64,000 bases of DNA from Solitalea canadensis DSM 3403 (GCF_000242635.2 NC_017770.1:1054001-1118000), one strand, 5' to 3'. Counted from the stretch's first letter, positions 18,463-27,139 are shown. Translations and numbers: made by a program. Notes: generated by a model not told the origin, from the sequence alone.

Positions 18463-18506
18463 GTCAAAAATATTGCCAATAACTATTTAACCGACAGGCT
18501 GTCAGT
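18463..18506 (-). promoter_or_regulatory. Candidate heat-shock control region of grpE-dnaJ
   Basis: On the minus strand a palindrome CTGACAGCCTGTCGG (18491-18506) is followed by TTGGCAATATTTTTGAC (18463-18479). The latter resembles a sigma-54 -24/-12 element (GG, ten bases, GA instead of GC). It is 45-70 bp before the grpE start. No CIRCE element was seen. Confidence 0.35.
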
Positions 18507-18543
18507 TTTTGCAGAATTTGTTGATTAAAAAGTCAGTTCTGTT

Positions 18544-18620
18544 AGACCATAGTCGATGGTCCATAGATTGAATCCTGAGTCAGATATTCACTATGGACTA
18601 TGGACTATTGTCCATGGACT
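18544..18620. repeat. CCATAGT-word hairpin repeat, copy 1
   Basis: GACCATAGTCGATGGTCCATAG on one side and CTATGGACTATGGACTATTG on the other form an imperfect hairpin. The words are themselves partly palindromic. It lies just downstream of the ftsE stop. Further copies are at 27117 and 32945. Confidence 0.65.
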
Positions 18621-19303
18621 TAAAGTGTCAGCACCGCATTGTCAATCAATTTTCCATTCTCACATTTGATGATTCGTTGAGGGAATTTATTGATTGTATA
18701 GTGATCATGTGTAGCCATTAAAACAGCAGTTCCAGCTTCACTGATCTTTTTTAGTAGTAATAAAATTTCTGCTGAAATATCAGGATCGAGATTACCGGTT
18801 GGCTCATCTGCCAAAATAATTTCAGGATGATTTAACAAGGCACGTGCAATAACAATACGCTGCTGTTCACCTCCTGAAAGCTCGTGTGGGTATTTTTTCA
18901 GTTTAGAACGCATACCTACATTGTCCAATGACTCAAGGATACGTTCATTCATCGATTTGTCATTATTCCATCCTGTGGCTTTCAAAACAAATTCAAGGTT
19001 TTCTTCAACTGTACGATCTGTAAGTAGCTGAAAATCCTGAAACACAATACCCAATTTACGACGAAGAAAAGGTACTTCTGCATCTTTAATGTTTTTCAGA
19101 TTGAAGCCTGCAACCATTCCTTGTCCTTGCTGAACATGCAAATCAGCATACAAAACTTTTAATAAACTGCTTTTTCCACTACCGGTAGAACCGATCAGGT
19201 AAACAAATTCGCCTTTATCAATGCTTAAAGAAACATTTGACAACACCAGATGTTTCTGTTGGTAAATATCTACGTTATCAAGTTTTATTACGTTTTGAAT
19301 CAT
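18620..19303 (-). CDS. ftsE: Cell division ATP-binding protein FtsE
   Basis: ABC-type ATPase that with FtsX regulates cell-wall hydrolases at the division site. Walker A is GSTGSGKSSLLK, the signature is LSGGEQQRIVIARALL, Walker B is IILADEPTGNLD, and the H-loop is MATHDHYT. 227 residues and the VFQDFQLLTDRTVEENLEF Q-loop region match FtsE more closely than LolD. ftsX is not adjacent. Its ATG overlaps by one base the stop of a small upstream gene (TGATG), which suggests translational coupling. Confidence 0.8.
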   Translation of the reverse strand: MIQNVIKLDNVDIYQQKHLVLSNVSLSIDKGEFVYLIGSTGSGKSSLLKVLYADLHVQQGQGMVAGFNLKNIKDAEVPFLRRKLGIVFQDFQLLTDRTVEENLEFVLKATGWNNDKSMNERILESLDNVGMRSKLKKYPHELSGGEQQRIVIARALLNHPEIILADEPTGNLDPDISAEILLLLKKISEAGTAVLMATHDHYTINKFPQRIIKCENGKLIDNAVLTL

Positions 19304-19506
19304 CAGATCTCCAGTTTTACTATTTTTCCGAAAGGTAAGTCTTTTACTAAGTTCAATATATATTCCTGTTTTTCAGCCAGTCCAATTTTTTCTAAAGATT
19401 TCTCGGGCCTGTCTACACGAAAATAAGCCAGTAATGTGAATTTCTCATCACGTAACTGAACATAATCAGGAATTTTAGCAACTCCTTTGACTTTTAAAAT
19501 ATACAA
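19303..19506 (-). CDS. Small hypothetical protein coupled to ftsE
   Basis: 67-residue protein with no recognised domain: MYILKVKGVAKIPDYVQLRD, then a possible strand-helix segment ending PFGKIVKLEI. The only plausible starts are TTG at 19506 or the ATT just before it, because a stop codon lies five codons upstream. Evidence that it is real is the one-base TGATG overlap with ftsE and the coding-like composition. It may be a conserved partner of FtsE in this group. Confidence 0.55.
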   Translation of the reverse strand: MYILKVKGVAKIPDYVQLRDEKFTLLAYFRVDRPEKSLEKIGLAEKQEYILNLVKDLPFGKIVKLEI

Positions 19507-19547
19507 AATATCGTTAGTTTAAAAGGTTTGGTTCAAAAATATAAATT

Positions 19548-19580
19548 ATTACGGGTTTTGTGTTGCGGGTTGCGCGTTTA
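19548..19580. repeat. GTTACGGG-word repeat, single arm
   Basis: TTACGGGTTTTGTGTTGCGGGTTGCGCGTT uses the vocabulary of the 1.7, 7.8 and 40.1 kb repeats but without a matching opposite arm nearby. Confidence 0.5.
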
Positions 19581-19608
19581 TTTAATACTAACTATGATAA
19601 CAATTAGT

Positions 19609-19686
19609 GTGTCATCCTGACGAAGGAAGGATCTGTTCCTTCAATGCGAATATGTAACAGATGCTTCGTTCCTCAGCATGACAAAA
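19609..19686. repeat. GTCATCCTGACGAAGGAAG hairpin, copy 1
   Basis: GTCATCCTGACGAAGGAAGG at the left is answered by CTTCGTTCCTCAGCATGAC at the right, with ATCTGTT and AACAGAT inside, giving a long imperfect hairpin. It lies just past the end of the acyl-CoA reductase gene. Related copies are at 22121 and 30418. This type is widespread in Bacteroidota as I recall it. Confidence 0.75.
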
Positions 19687-19696
19687 CATTAAACAT

Positions 19697-20719
19697 TTAC
19701 ATCTCCAACAAAAACTCCATTGTATCAACACCGTCTGCATAATCCCATAGCTCGGGTTGTTGGGCTTTACCAAACGGTAAGCTATTCCCGAAGCTGCCTC
19801 CTTTGCTAACTACACACTGAATCTGTTCTGCATCATCTTTTAAACGCTGTTTTAACGCTGCTTCGTCTTCATAAAATTCATAATGTAATGATGAAATAGG
19901 AGAGGCATAACCTGCATTTTCGCTCAGCATTAAGAAGTTATTTTCATAATACTTAATACGATTCATCATCAGCAACGTGAGATTATAATCGAAGTTATTG
20001 GCATATTTATTATGGTAAATAATTGGTTTGTAGGATTCAATCCCTTCGAAAAACTTAATAAAAGAATAGCCATTAGGAACGTATAGTTTAGACACATTAC
20101 GGCAGCCTAAACCAAAATACCAGAAAATATCTTTTCCCAGTTGGTTGAAATCTTCAGGTGTTTCATTACCGGTAAGAACAGCCACTGAATTTCTGTTTTT
20201 GCGGATAATATGAGGGTATTTTCCGAAATAATGATCAAAATAGCGGGAACTGTTATTGCTTCCTGTGGCAATTACAGCATCAAAAACATTTAATCGTTCT
20301 ATAAATTCAAACTTATCAGCATAAATCGGGTTAATCTTAATAAGCTCTTTCAGGATATAAGGAATTAACTTATTGTCCTGTGAAGATAACTTTATAAGTG
20401 CTTTGTGTCCCGATATTAATACGCATAAGATATCGTGAAAACCGACTAACGGAATGTTGCCGGCTAGTATTAATCCAACGGTTTTAGCATCAGATTGGCT
20501 CCATTTATCGGTGTAGGCAGACAGCCATTTCGAAAGGTTTTCTTCAGAAAGTGACCTGGCGATTGCCAAGATGGCCTCTTTCGTATAGTCGGGAGTAAAC
20601 CAGGTGTTATAATGTTCTGCACTGTTGATCAGTGAATTGAGTTCGTCGGATGGATTGAAAAGTACCTTGCCCAATGAAGCAAAAGTCTTAACAGTGTCAT
20701 TAATTGAAGTGTGCGGCAT
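19697..20719 (-). CDS. LuxC-like acyl-CoA reductase
   Basis: Aldehyde-dehydrogenase-fold protein of the LuxC/acyl-CoA reductase family, expected to reduce fatty acyl-CoA or a related thioester with NADPH. Visible features are the cofactor region GLILAGNIPLVGFHDIL, the segment VIATGSNNSSRYFDHYF and GLGCRNVSKLYVP, which holds the family's catalytic cysteine. A longer frame begins at a TTG at 20773, but the internal ATG (MPHTSINDTV) avoids overlap with the divergent ferredoxin promoter. The divergent pairing with a dicluster ferredoxin is a conserved-looking arrangement. Confidence 0.75.
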   Translation of the reverse strand: MPHTSINDTVKTFASLGKVLFNPSDELNSLINSAEHYNTWFTPDYTKEAILAIARSLSEENLSKWLSAYTDKWSQSDAKTVGLILAGNIPLVGFHDILCVLISGHKALIKLSSQDNKLIPYILKELIKINPIYADKFEFIERLNVFDAVIATGSNNSSRYFDHYFGKYPHIIRKNRNSVAVLTGNETPEDFNQLGKDIFWYFGLGCRNVSKLYVPNGYSFIKFFEGIESYKPIIYHNKYANNFDYNLTLLMMNRIKYYENNFLMLSENAGYASPISSLHYEFYEDEAALKQRLKDDAEQIQCVVSKGGSFGNSLPFGKAQQPELWDYADGVDTMEFLLEM

Positions 20720-20760
20720 ATTAATTGTTATTTTCAAAAACGAAATCGTTCCTGAAATGT

Positions 20761-20768
20761 TATATTTG
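20761..20768 (+). promoter_or_regulatory. Candidate -7 element of the dicluster ferredoxin
   Basis: TATATTTG exactly matches TAnnTTTG, 35 bp before the ferredoxin ATG. No clear TTG at -33. It lies inside the N-terminal extension of the longer, less likely frame of the divergent reductase, which supports the shorter start for that gene. Confidence 0.5.
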
Positions 20769-20803
20769 CACAAAATTAAGAAAACCCCAATAAGTTTAAT
20801 GAT

Positions 20804-21154
20804 ATGGCAATAAAGATCACAGAAGAATGCATTAACTGCGGTGCCTGCGAACCAGAATGCCCAAATAATGCCATTTATGATGCGGGTGCTTCGTGGAAGT
20901 TTTCAGATGGGACTGCATTAAAAGGTTTAATAGACTTCGGTGATGGAACTTCTCTTGATGCAGACGCTTTGCAAGCGCCAATTTCTGATGAAGTATATTA
21001 CATCGTTCCTGATAAATGTACCGAGTGTGTTGGTTTCCATGATGAACCACAATGTGCGGCAGTATGTCCGGTTGATTGTTGTGTTGATGATGAAGACATC
21101 CGTGAATCCAAAGAAGATTTATTGGCTAAAAAAGATTGGTTACACGCTGAATAA
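20804..21154 (+). CDS. 4Fe-4S dicluster ferredoxin
   Basis: 116-residue bacterial-type ferredoxin with two [4Fe-4S] sites. The first motif is CINCGACEPECP near residues 9-20. The second is CTECVGFHDEPQCAAVCPVDC with the long insertion between cysteines seen in Alvin-type ferredoxins. Between them is an acidic insert of about 50 residues. It should act as a low-potential electron carrier in the cytoplasm. Its gene is followed by a strong terminator, so it is monocistronic. Confidence 0.9.
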   Translation: MAIKITEECINCGACEPECPNNAIYDAGASWKFSDGTALKGLIDFGDGTSLDADALQAPISDEVYYIVPDKCTECVGFHDEPQCAAVCPVDCCVDDEDIRESKEDLLAKKDWLHAE

Positions 21155-21194
21155 TAAATCAGATAACCATTTTAGCTATAAAACGTAAAATATT

Positions 21195-21233
21195 GAAAGG
21201 GAAGCAACATTGTTGTTTCCCTTTCTTATTTTT
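21195..21233 (+). terminator. Rho-independent terminator of the ferredoxin gene
   Basis: GAAAGGGAAGCAACA and TGTTGTTTCCCTTTC pair around a short loop, followed by TTATTTTT. The stem shows that the peptidase gene downstream should start after it, at 21261. Confidence 0.85.
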
Positions 21234-21260
21234 GATAGAACAAAGTCAGTTTATGAGATT

Positions 21261-22091
21261 ATGACTAATACAGCAAATCTACAAGGTGAATTACTGCAAG
21301 CTCATCCGGAGTTAAAAACTCCTTATGGCATTTGCAATTTAAGTGTTATTCCGGTAAGAGCGGAGGCAAGCGACAGAAGTGAAATTGTTACCCAGTTGCT
21401 TTTTGGTGAAACTTTTGAAATACTGGAACAAACCGAAGGGTGGTCAAAGGTAAAAATCGCCTACGACGGATATGAAGGTTGGGTTGGGAATAAACAATTT
21501 TTCGGATTAAGTACAGAAGATCTAGGAGTGTTGGCAGATCATCAGCAATTTGTTTGCACCTCTCCGTTTAATTTCCTTACCAATGCGTTGGGACACTCAC
21601 ATTATCTTTCGCCAGGATCAACCTTGCCTTTATTCAGAGGGGATACAGTGTTTGTTGGAGATGAAAAATATTACTTTAAAGGTAAAGCCTACGAAACAGA
21701 TAGCTACCCAAGGAAAAATATGGAAAGCCTGTTTAAAATGTTTCTGAATGCTCCCTATTTATGGGGAGGAAGATCAATTTTAGGGATTGATTGTTCTGGC
21801 TTTACACAGGTTTGCTATAAAATATTAGGGATTAAACTTAAGCGAGACGCTTATCAACAAGCTGATCAGGGTGAATTGGTTAGTTTTATCAATGAAGGGA
21901 AACTTGGCGATTTAGCATTTTTCGATAACGCGGAAGGTAGAATAACCCACGTAGGAATTTTGATTAATAGCCATCAAATTATACATGCCTCCGGTCGTGT
22001 TCGCATAGATTCGATTGATCATCAGGGTATCTTTAATGAAGAAACCCAGCAATATTCGCATAAGCTACGGATTATAAAAAGAATACTATAA
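21261..22091 (+). CDS. NlpC/P60 family peptidase with SH3b domain
   Basis: Predicted cell-wall gamma-D-glutamyl endopeptidase of family C40. N-terminal SH3b-like region (ICNLSVIPVRAEASDRSEIV...GWSKVKIAYDGYEGWV), then a catalytic domain with the cysteine in IDCSGFTQVCYK and the histidine in RITHVGIL, followed by HASG. No signal peptide is evident, as in dipeptidyl-peptidase VI-type enzymes that recycle murein peptides in the cytoplasm. A longer frame begins at 21210 inside a terminator hairpin; the ATG used here (MTNTANLQ) is preferred. Confidence 0.85.
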   Translation: MTNTANLQGELLQAHPELKTPYGICNLSVIPVRAEASDRSEIVTQLLFGETFEILEQTEGWSKVKIAYDGYEGWVGNKQFFGLSTEDLGVLADHQQFVCTSPFNFLTNALGHSHYLSPGSTLPLFRGDTVFVGDEKYYFKGKAYETDSYPRKNMESLFKMFLNAPYLWGGRSILGIDCSGFTQVCYKILGIKLKRDAYQQADQGELVSFINEGKLGDLAFFDNAEGRITHVGILINSHQIIHASGRVRIDSIDHQGIFNEETQQYSHKLRIIKRIL

Positions 22092-22092
22092 G

Positions 22093-22206
22093 CGTCACGC
22101 AATGGCGCTAAGAAATCTGTGTCATGCTGACGAAGGAAGCATCTGTTGCAAAAAACTGACAGATCCTTCGTTCCTCGGGATGACACGGTTATTTTTGCGT
22201 CTTAGC
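22093..22206. repeat. Nested hairpins: GCGTC outer words and GTCATGCTGACGAAGG inner copy 2
   Basis: The inner part (22121-22186) has GTCATGCTGACGAAGGAAGC with CCTTCGTTCCTCGGGATGAC, a copy of the 19.6 kb hairpin. Outside it, AAGCGTCACGCAATGGCGCTAAG (22093) faces GCGTCTTAGC (22195), so one repeat family is nested in another. It separates the convergent peptidase and amidotransferase genes. Confidence 0.65.
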
Positions 22207-22218
22207 AGCTTTAATTAA

Positions 22219-22977
22219 TTAATGCCCAATTATTTTTTTTCGGAACTGATGAATACTATCTCCGTCAGGTTTAAAGTGAAGAAATGAAAAATTAGGGAGT
22301 TTTTCCCAGTCACTATGATCCAAAGGTTCTGAGGCAATAACCACAGAATCTTTTGTTTTTTTTAGCCATAGGGTATAATAATCTTCAAATCGCAATGCCT
22401 TTTCGTGGTTTTTATCGTTGAAAATTCTCCAGGCAAATAATTCATCATTTCCCATTAAAAATGCAGTTAACGAACTATAGTTTGTTGTATTGGCTATTTC
22501 AGATAGCGCTGTAAAAATTGTTTCAGGAGATGCATTTTTAGATTTATCGATCAATTGATGTAGGAAAATCTCTGTATCAGTAAGACCTTTATCCTGGGCT
22601 TCATCCATATAAGAGTAAACACTTCCGTTATGGCAAAAAGCAAAATGCTGATAATAGAAAGGATGAGATCGGTCCTTATTTACTTCGAGGTCTTTCGTCG
22701 CTTTCCGGTTATGAGCAATAAACAGATTAGACTTAACATTCTCGATAATTAACCGATAGGAATTATCCCAAATATGTTCCCGGTCTCTTTTATGAATTTC
22801 AATAGATTTGTTATTAACATACGCAATTCCGCAGCCGTCATTATGTGGGCCGCGGGTTTCCGGGTCTTCAGGCATTCGACCTTGACTGGAAAGATAATGT
22901 AATGATGTAGGGCACAACAACATCTCCTCAACTATTGTTGTGGGGTATACACTTATTTTTGCCAGCATCCTGCACAT
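22219..22977 (-). CDS. Class II glutamine amidotransferase (YafJ-like)
   Basis: Ntn-hydrolase of the GATase type 2 fold with Cys2 as the N-terminal nucleophile (MCRMLAKIS). Further conserved pieces are RGPHNDGCGIAY, the FIAHNRKATKD segment with the catalytic Arg and Asn, HPFYYQHFAFCHNGSV, and DTEIFLHQL. 252 residues carries the glutaminase domain only, with no synthetase partner domain or gene nearby. The acceptor substrate is unknown. Monocistronic, with long repeat-filled flanks. Confidence 0.8.
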   Translation of the reverse strand: MCRMLAKISVYPTTIVEEMLLCPTSLHYLSSQGRMPEDPETRGPHNDGCGIAYVNNKSIEIHKRDREHIWDNSYRLIIENVKSNLFIAHNRKATKDLEVNKDRSHPFYYQHFAFCHNGSVYSYMDEAQDKGLTDTEIFLHQLIDKSKNASPETIFTALSEIANTTNYSSLTAFLMGNDELFAWRIFNDKNHEKALRFEDYYTLWLKKTKDSVVIASEPLDHSDWEKLPNFSFLHFKPDGDSIHQFRKKIIGH

Positions 22978-23094
22978 ACTAAAAGATAAACTTTTTAACT
23001 GTGTATTGCAAATCTTCTAATTTATGAGATGTAAAGTAGTAGTGAAGTCTCTGTATTCGAAATTGATAATCATAGATTTTGTTAGGATTATCAT

Positions 23095-23205
23095 TGCCGT
23101 TGATTTCAATTGATAAGAACTTCATCGCCATTGATTTCAATCAACGAAATATGGATAATAAAAATGGCCTTAGCCAAACCAGTACAGTTAAGCTAAAGCC
23201 AATAC
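23095..23205. repeat. CCGTTGATTTCAATCAACG-type palindromes
   Basis: GCCGTTGATTTCAATTGAT and GCCATTGATTTCAATCAACG lie in tandem, followed by TGGCCTTAGCCA and AGCTAAAGCCA. Each is a short palindrome of the form CCGTTG-TTCA-CAACGG. They occupy part of the 588-bp gap 22978-23565, in which I see no gene. Confidence 0.55.
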
Positions 23206-23302
23206 GACGCAATAATTATTTCAAAAACTATTCTAACCCGTAGTGCGATTTGATTTCACATATGTGAATTCAAAGCATAAATTGTCATATAAGCCAAAGT
23301 CG

Positions 23303-23490
23303 CCTCGTACAGTTCGGAAGAGATGATTTAAAATACTCGCACTAACCTGTCGGAGAACTATACGCAGTTTCGGCTGAGCCGAGAGCATTTTTTGCATACT
23401 TTTTTTGCTGAAGAAAAACATGCGCAGCATTCTTGAATACCTTTAAAATAAAACACTGCATGAAAAAAGTGAGTCCCGCTGAAAGCGGCA
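23303..23490. repeat. Composite hairpin repeat (GTACAGTTCGGAAGAG family), copy 2
   Basis: The blocks GTACAGTTCGGAAGAG, GAGAACTATACGCAG, GCATACTTTTTTTGCTG and GAGTCCCGCTGAAAGCGGC occur in the same order as at 9298-9428. This copy is longer because about 55 bp, rich in GCAGCATT/AACACTGCATG, lies between the third and fourth blocks. Confidence 0.7.
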
Positions 23491-23565
23491 GAAGAAAATA
23501 ATTCATCAAACTGTGTTTATTGCACTGTTAGGCTTTTTTTGAGTTATTTTAAATCGCACAACGCG

Positions 23566-26085
23566 TTATTCTATTTTAAGTGAATTTCCGGATCTGCCTT
23601 CTGAATTAAACACTTTCAGAATAACAGACTTCTTCAAGGTAATCGGCGCTGAGTAAATTTTACTTTGTGAAGTAGGTTCAGTACCGTCAGTAGTATACCG
23701 GATGATCAAACCAGGAATCTGTACGTTGGCTTCCACTTTACCGTTTTTAGTAATTGCACCAGCAGTAGGTATTCTGTATTGGAACCCACCTGCATAATAG
23801 TTTAAACGAGGTAATTCTCTTTTTCCCATTATGTTTACAAACTCATTCCAAGCCTGGTTATATAATTGTTCAGCTTTAGGAGCATCATTTTCTGTAGCCC
23901 ATTCCGGATCTTTTGACCATGCTCTTTCTGCAACGCCCAGTAATTTAGGGAAAAGTAAATATTCAAATCGTTCTTTTGATTTGATCACTTCACTCCATAA
24001 AGGGGCCTGAATTCCAATTATATTTTGTTTACCGGTTTCAGTTAATGGCACTTTACCTTTTATAATCGCTCTATTCAACGGATTTCCGCGATCGTCTTCC
24101 TTCATATTTTTTAGGTAATCAAAAGGAATAAAATCAAATGGCTTGTTGATATCTACATAACCTCCCCAGTTTTGCCCGATTTCGTCAAAGTTTTTATTAT
24201 AAGCCAGATCAAGGTAAAAGTTTGTTACACAAGTTAACACCACTTTATAGCCGGCGTTTGCCAAGCGATAAGCCAAATCTTCATTTCCTGTGCCCGGAAC
24301 GTTGTTCCAAACGTCTGTGTGAAAGTTTTCATTTGCAAAATCTGGATTGGCGATGTAATACATACCTGCTTCTGTTCTCACTTTTCGCATGCCAATCTCT
24401 TCCCAACCGGATAGGTATAAATTGCGCTGTTTTAGCAAGCTATTAATCCTATCAAAATAGTAATACCATAAGTCGTCAATACTTTTAACAGATTCATTTT
24501 GTTTCATTAATGCCAGCACGGCAGGTGATTTTTCCCAAACTCCACGTGGCACTTCATCACCACCAAAATGAATCGTTTGAAGCGGAGCACCTGCTTCTGC
24601 ATACATTTTAACCAGGTCGTCAACAACTGTTTCCAAAAACGTATAGGTAGAAGGTAAAGCCACATCAATTACGTTATCGCTCCAGTTTTGCACCGAACGA
24701 TAAGTTGATTTATCGTTCAAATCACGCAATAGAAAACGTTCTGCTTCTTCTTTTTTGCCTTCTTTCATAAGACGCTCATAACGAGCATCCATAGATTTAA
24801 TGGCTGCACGGGCATGACCAGGTGTTTCAATCTCAGGAATAACGGTAATATGACGAGCTGTTGCATATTTTAATATTTCAATGAAATCAGCTTTGCTATA
24901 ATAGCCACTACCGGTTAATAAACCTGTTTGCGCTCCCGAACCATAAGATGGAACCAGGTTCTTTTTATCATTAGTTGTTTGTCCGCGGTTAGAACCTACC
25001 TCTGTAAGCTCAGGTAAAGTCGGGATTTCCACTCTCCATCCTTCATCATCATTCAGGTGGAAATGAAGCACATTCATTTTGTAGAGCGATAAAACGTCAA
25101 GAACTTTTAGAACCTGTTGCTTGTTCTGAAAATTACGAGCCACATCCATCATAAAACCTCTGAATCCAAAACGTGGTTGATCAATAACGTCCACCCCTTT
25201 AATTAATAAGGAGGCCTGTTTGGTTTGCCAAGCTTTAGGATCGATCAATGTTTTTAATGATTGCAGAGCATAAAATGCACCTGCTGGTGTAGATGCAATG
25301 ATTTTTATATGATCATTCGTAACGCTTAGTTTATAACCTTCCTTTGAAACAGATGCATTCTTTTCCAGTACAATTCCTTTTCCTGTTTCATTGGTTTTAA
25401 CTACTAATTTTTCCAATAATGATTCAAGATCGCTTGCAAAAAGATTTGCCTCGTTTTCAAACGCTTTGTCAGTAAAAATAACGGTTGAAGGAGTGATAGT
25501 GTAAGAAGCTGAGGTTTCAGTGTAATTTTGCGGCGTAGGAAAAATCTTGGTTAGTTTTGTTTCTGAAATATCTTTTACCACTGTATTTTTAGTAAAGTCA
25601 GCAGCGGCAACAACCAAGTTTTTTGCTTGTACTATCGGCAGATATTTCGATTCAAATTTTAAATTATAACCTTTTTCAGGCTCATCATTCCAAACGATAT
25701 AAAATCCGGATGGGATTTCGGTGAAATTATCCATTTCGCGATTGGTCTTTAATCGAATTTGGATGGAAGAACCTGCAGCAATCGCATTGAATTTATCAGT
25801 TGGGTAAAATTTGTCAAAGTCGCCATTGATGCGTTCAAATTTTAACTCTGGCGATTCATATTTTGAGATATTGGAATTAAAATAAATGGTCCAACCATCA
25901 GCAGGAAATGTTTGCTTTCCGTTATTAGCTATTTCAAAAAGGAATTCAGATGTTTTATGTTGATAATCAGTACTAACAAGTGTCAGTTTTACAGAGAGAT
26001 TATCTGCATCAAAATGTTTGGGCTGGGCGTGGGAGAGGCTTAATCCAACAAACATTAAACAAATAGTTGTTATTAGATATTTCAT
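23566..26085 (-). CDS. Beta-N-acetylhexosaminidase, glycoside hydrolase family 20
   Basis: Secreted exo-enzyme releasing N-acetylglucosamine or N-acetylgalactosamine from chitin fragments or glycans. Signal peptide at residues 1-20 (KYLITTICLMFVGLSLSHAQ). Then a CHB_HEX-like carbohydrate-binding domain, the GH20b domain (about 180-300), a catalytic barrel with the HFGGDEVPRGVW motif carrying the Asp-Glu catalytic pair near residue 510, and a C-terminal beta domain with YTTDGTEPTSQSKIYSAPI. The frame opens at a TTG at 26109, but the ATG at 26085 gives a clean signal peptide. About 839 residues, normal for the chitobiase type. Confidence 0.93.
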   Translation of the reverse strand: MKYLITTICLMFVGLSLSHAQPKHFDADNLSVKLTLVSTDYQHKTSEFLFEIANNGKQTFPADGWTIYFNSNISKYESPELKFERINGDFDKFYPTDKFNAIAAGSSIQIRLKTNREMDNFTEIPSGFYIVWNDEPEKGYNLKFESKYLPIVQAKNLVVAAADFTKNTVVKDISETKLTKIFPTPQNYTETSASYTITPSTVIFTDKAFENEANLFASDLESLLEKLVVKTNETGKGIVLEKNASVSKEGYKLSVTNDHIKIIASTPAGAFYALQSLKTLIDPKAWQTKQASLLIKGVDVIDQPRFGFRGFMMDVARNFQNKQQVLKVLDVLSLYKMNVLHFHLNDDEGWRVEIPTLPELTEVGSNRGQTTNDKKNLVPSYGSGAQTGLLTGSGYYSKADFIEILKYATARHITVIPEIETPGHARAAIKSMDARYERLMKEGKKEEAERFLLRDLNDKSTYRSVQNWSDNVIDVALPSTYTFLETVVDDLVKMYAEAGAPLQTIHFGGDEVPRGVWEKSPAVLALMKQNESVKSIDDLWYYYFDRINSLLKQRNLYLSGWEEIGMRKVRTEAGMYYIANPDFANENFHTDVWNNVPGTGNEDLAYRLANAGYKVVLTCVTNFYLDLAYNKNFDEIGQNWGGYVDINKPFDFIPFDYLKNMKEDDRGNPLNRAIIKGKVPLTETGKQNIIGIQAPLWSEVIKSKERFEYLLFPKLLGVAERAWSKDPEWATENDAPKAEQLYNQAWNEFVNIMGKRELPRLNYYAGGFQYRIPTAGAITKNGKVEANVQIPGLIIRYTTDGTEPTSQSKIYSAPITLKKSVILKVFNSEGRSGNSLKIE

Positions 26086-26193
26086 AATAAAAAGAATGGT
26101 CGAATTCAAAGGAACTAAACTTTTAGGAGAAAATCCCCTGTTTCTATCATTCTTTTTATTGAAAATGTATCAATTCTGTAATTTAACAGTTAG

Positions 26194-27105
26194 TTAAAAA
26201 TCAATATCCCAAACCATTACCATTTTATCATCACTTACCGAAATCAAGTAATCATCATATCGACTCCATGCCAACTTGTTTACTGATTTATGATGACTTG
26301 CTTCTTTTGTCATGTCTATCTTCTTGTACAATTTAAAGTCTTCCGTTCCCCAAATCTTAATACTTTTATCCATACTGGCTGTAGCAAAGTAAGGCTGGGT
26401 AGGATGGAAGCTGATATGATTGATCGCAAATAGATGGGCTGGAATATTTAGTTTTAGTTCATAGTTCATCGTATTCCAAACCTTCAATTGTGCATCTCTG
26501 GCTCCTGAAATAAGGTAAGAGCCATCCGGCGAATATTGCAAGGTGAAAACAGACATAGAATGATCGTGAAGTTCATGTAATAATACAAATCCATCCAAAT
26601 CAAATATCCTGATGATATTATCGCGACAAGCAAGGGCCATGTGCCGTTCATCCGGACTGATAGCTATTGAGCGTATGGTTTGGTCAGATACCTGAAAATT
26701 GTAAATTTTCTCCAATGTATCGAGTGACCAAATGCCAATTGATCCGTCTTCAGAAGCAGTATAAAGTTGATTTAAGCGTTCGGATGACTTGATGTCGAAA
26801 ACAGGTTTCAGATGAAAAGCTAATATGGAAATAACTTTTTTAGCCTCAAAATCGAAAACAGAAACTTTGCCATTACGTTCACCAATAAACAACAAATTTT
26901 TTCCAAAAGTAGGCGCATGCAGTGCATACACAGAACTCTGTACAGGTAATAATACCTTCACATAGTCCATCGTCTTTAAACTCCACTCAACAACACCCAG
27001 ATCATTCCCTCCTGTAAAGAAAATATGATCCTTTTGTGAATTCTCAATCGTGAATATAGGGTTTCTATGTCCCGGTAACTGGGCTTTTAGTTTTACGTCG
27101 ATCAT
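26194..27105 (-). CDS. WD40-repeat protein
   Basis: About 303 residues forming roughly seven WD40 blades. Repeats end in LWS/IWSLDTLEKIY, IFDLDGFVLLHEL, VWNTMNYELKLNI, IWGTEDFKLYKKI and VWDIDF, preceded by GH/H-x-SVFTLQYSPDG-type strands. A beta-propeller scaffold with no enzyme signature and no signal peptide. It sits 35 bp after hisIE and is the last gene of the histidine transcription unit, but its role there is unknown. A TTG at 27171 would overlap hisIE; the ATG used here avoids this. Confidence 0.8.
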   Translation of the reverse strand: MIDVKLKAQLPGHRNPIFTIENSQKDHIFFTGGNDLGVVEWSLKTMDYVKVLLPVQSSVYALHAPTFGKNLLFIGERNGKVSVFDFEAKKVISILAFHLKPVFDIKSSERLNQLYTASEDGSIGIWSLDTLEKIYNFQVSDQTIRSIAISPDERHMALACRDNIIRIFDLDGFVLLHELHDHSMSVFTLQYSPDGSYLISGARDAQLKVWNTMNYELKLNIPAHLFAINHISFHPTQPYFATASMDKSIKIWGTEDFKLYKKIDMTKEASHHKSVNKLAWSRYDDYLISVSDDKMVMVWDIDF

Positions 27106-27116
27106 TATAGTTTTAT

Positions 27117-27137
27117 TAGACCATGGACCATGGTCTT
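27117..27137. repeat. CCATGG-word short hairpin, copy 2
   Basis: AGACCATGGACCATGGTCT is almost perfectly self-complementary. It lies in the 35-bp gap between hisIE and the WD40 gene. Confidence 0.6.
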
Positions 27138-27139
27138 TT

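Noticed and set aside
18620-19303. LolD rather than FtsE for the ABC ATPase
   Set aside because: The Q-loop and C-terminal region read more like FtsE, and no lolC/E-type permease is adjacent; some doubt remains because ftsX is not adjacent either.
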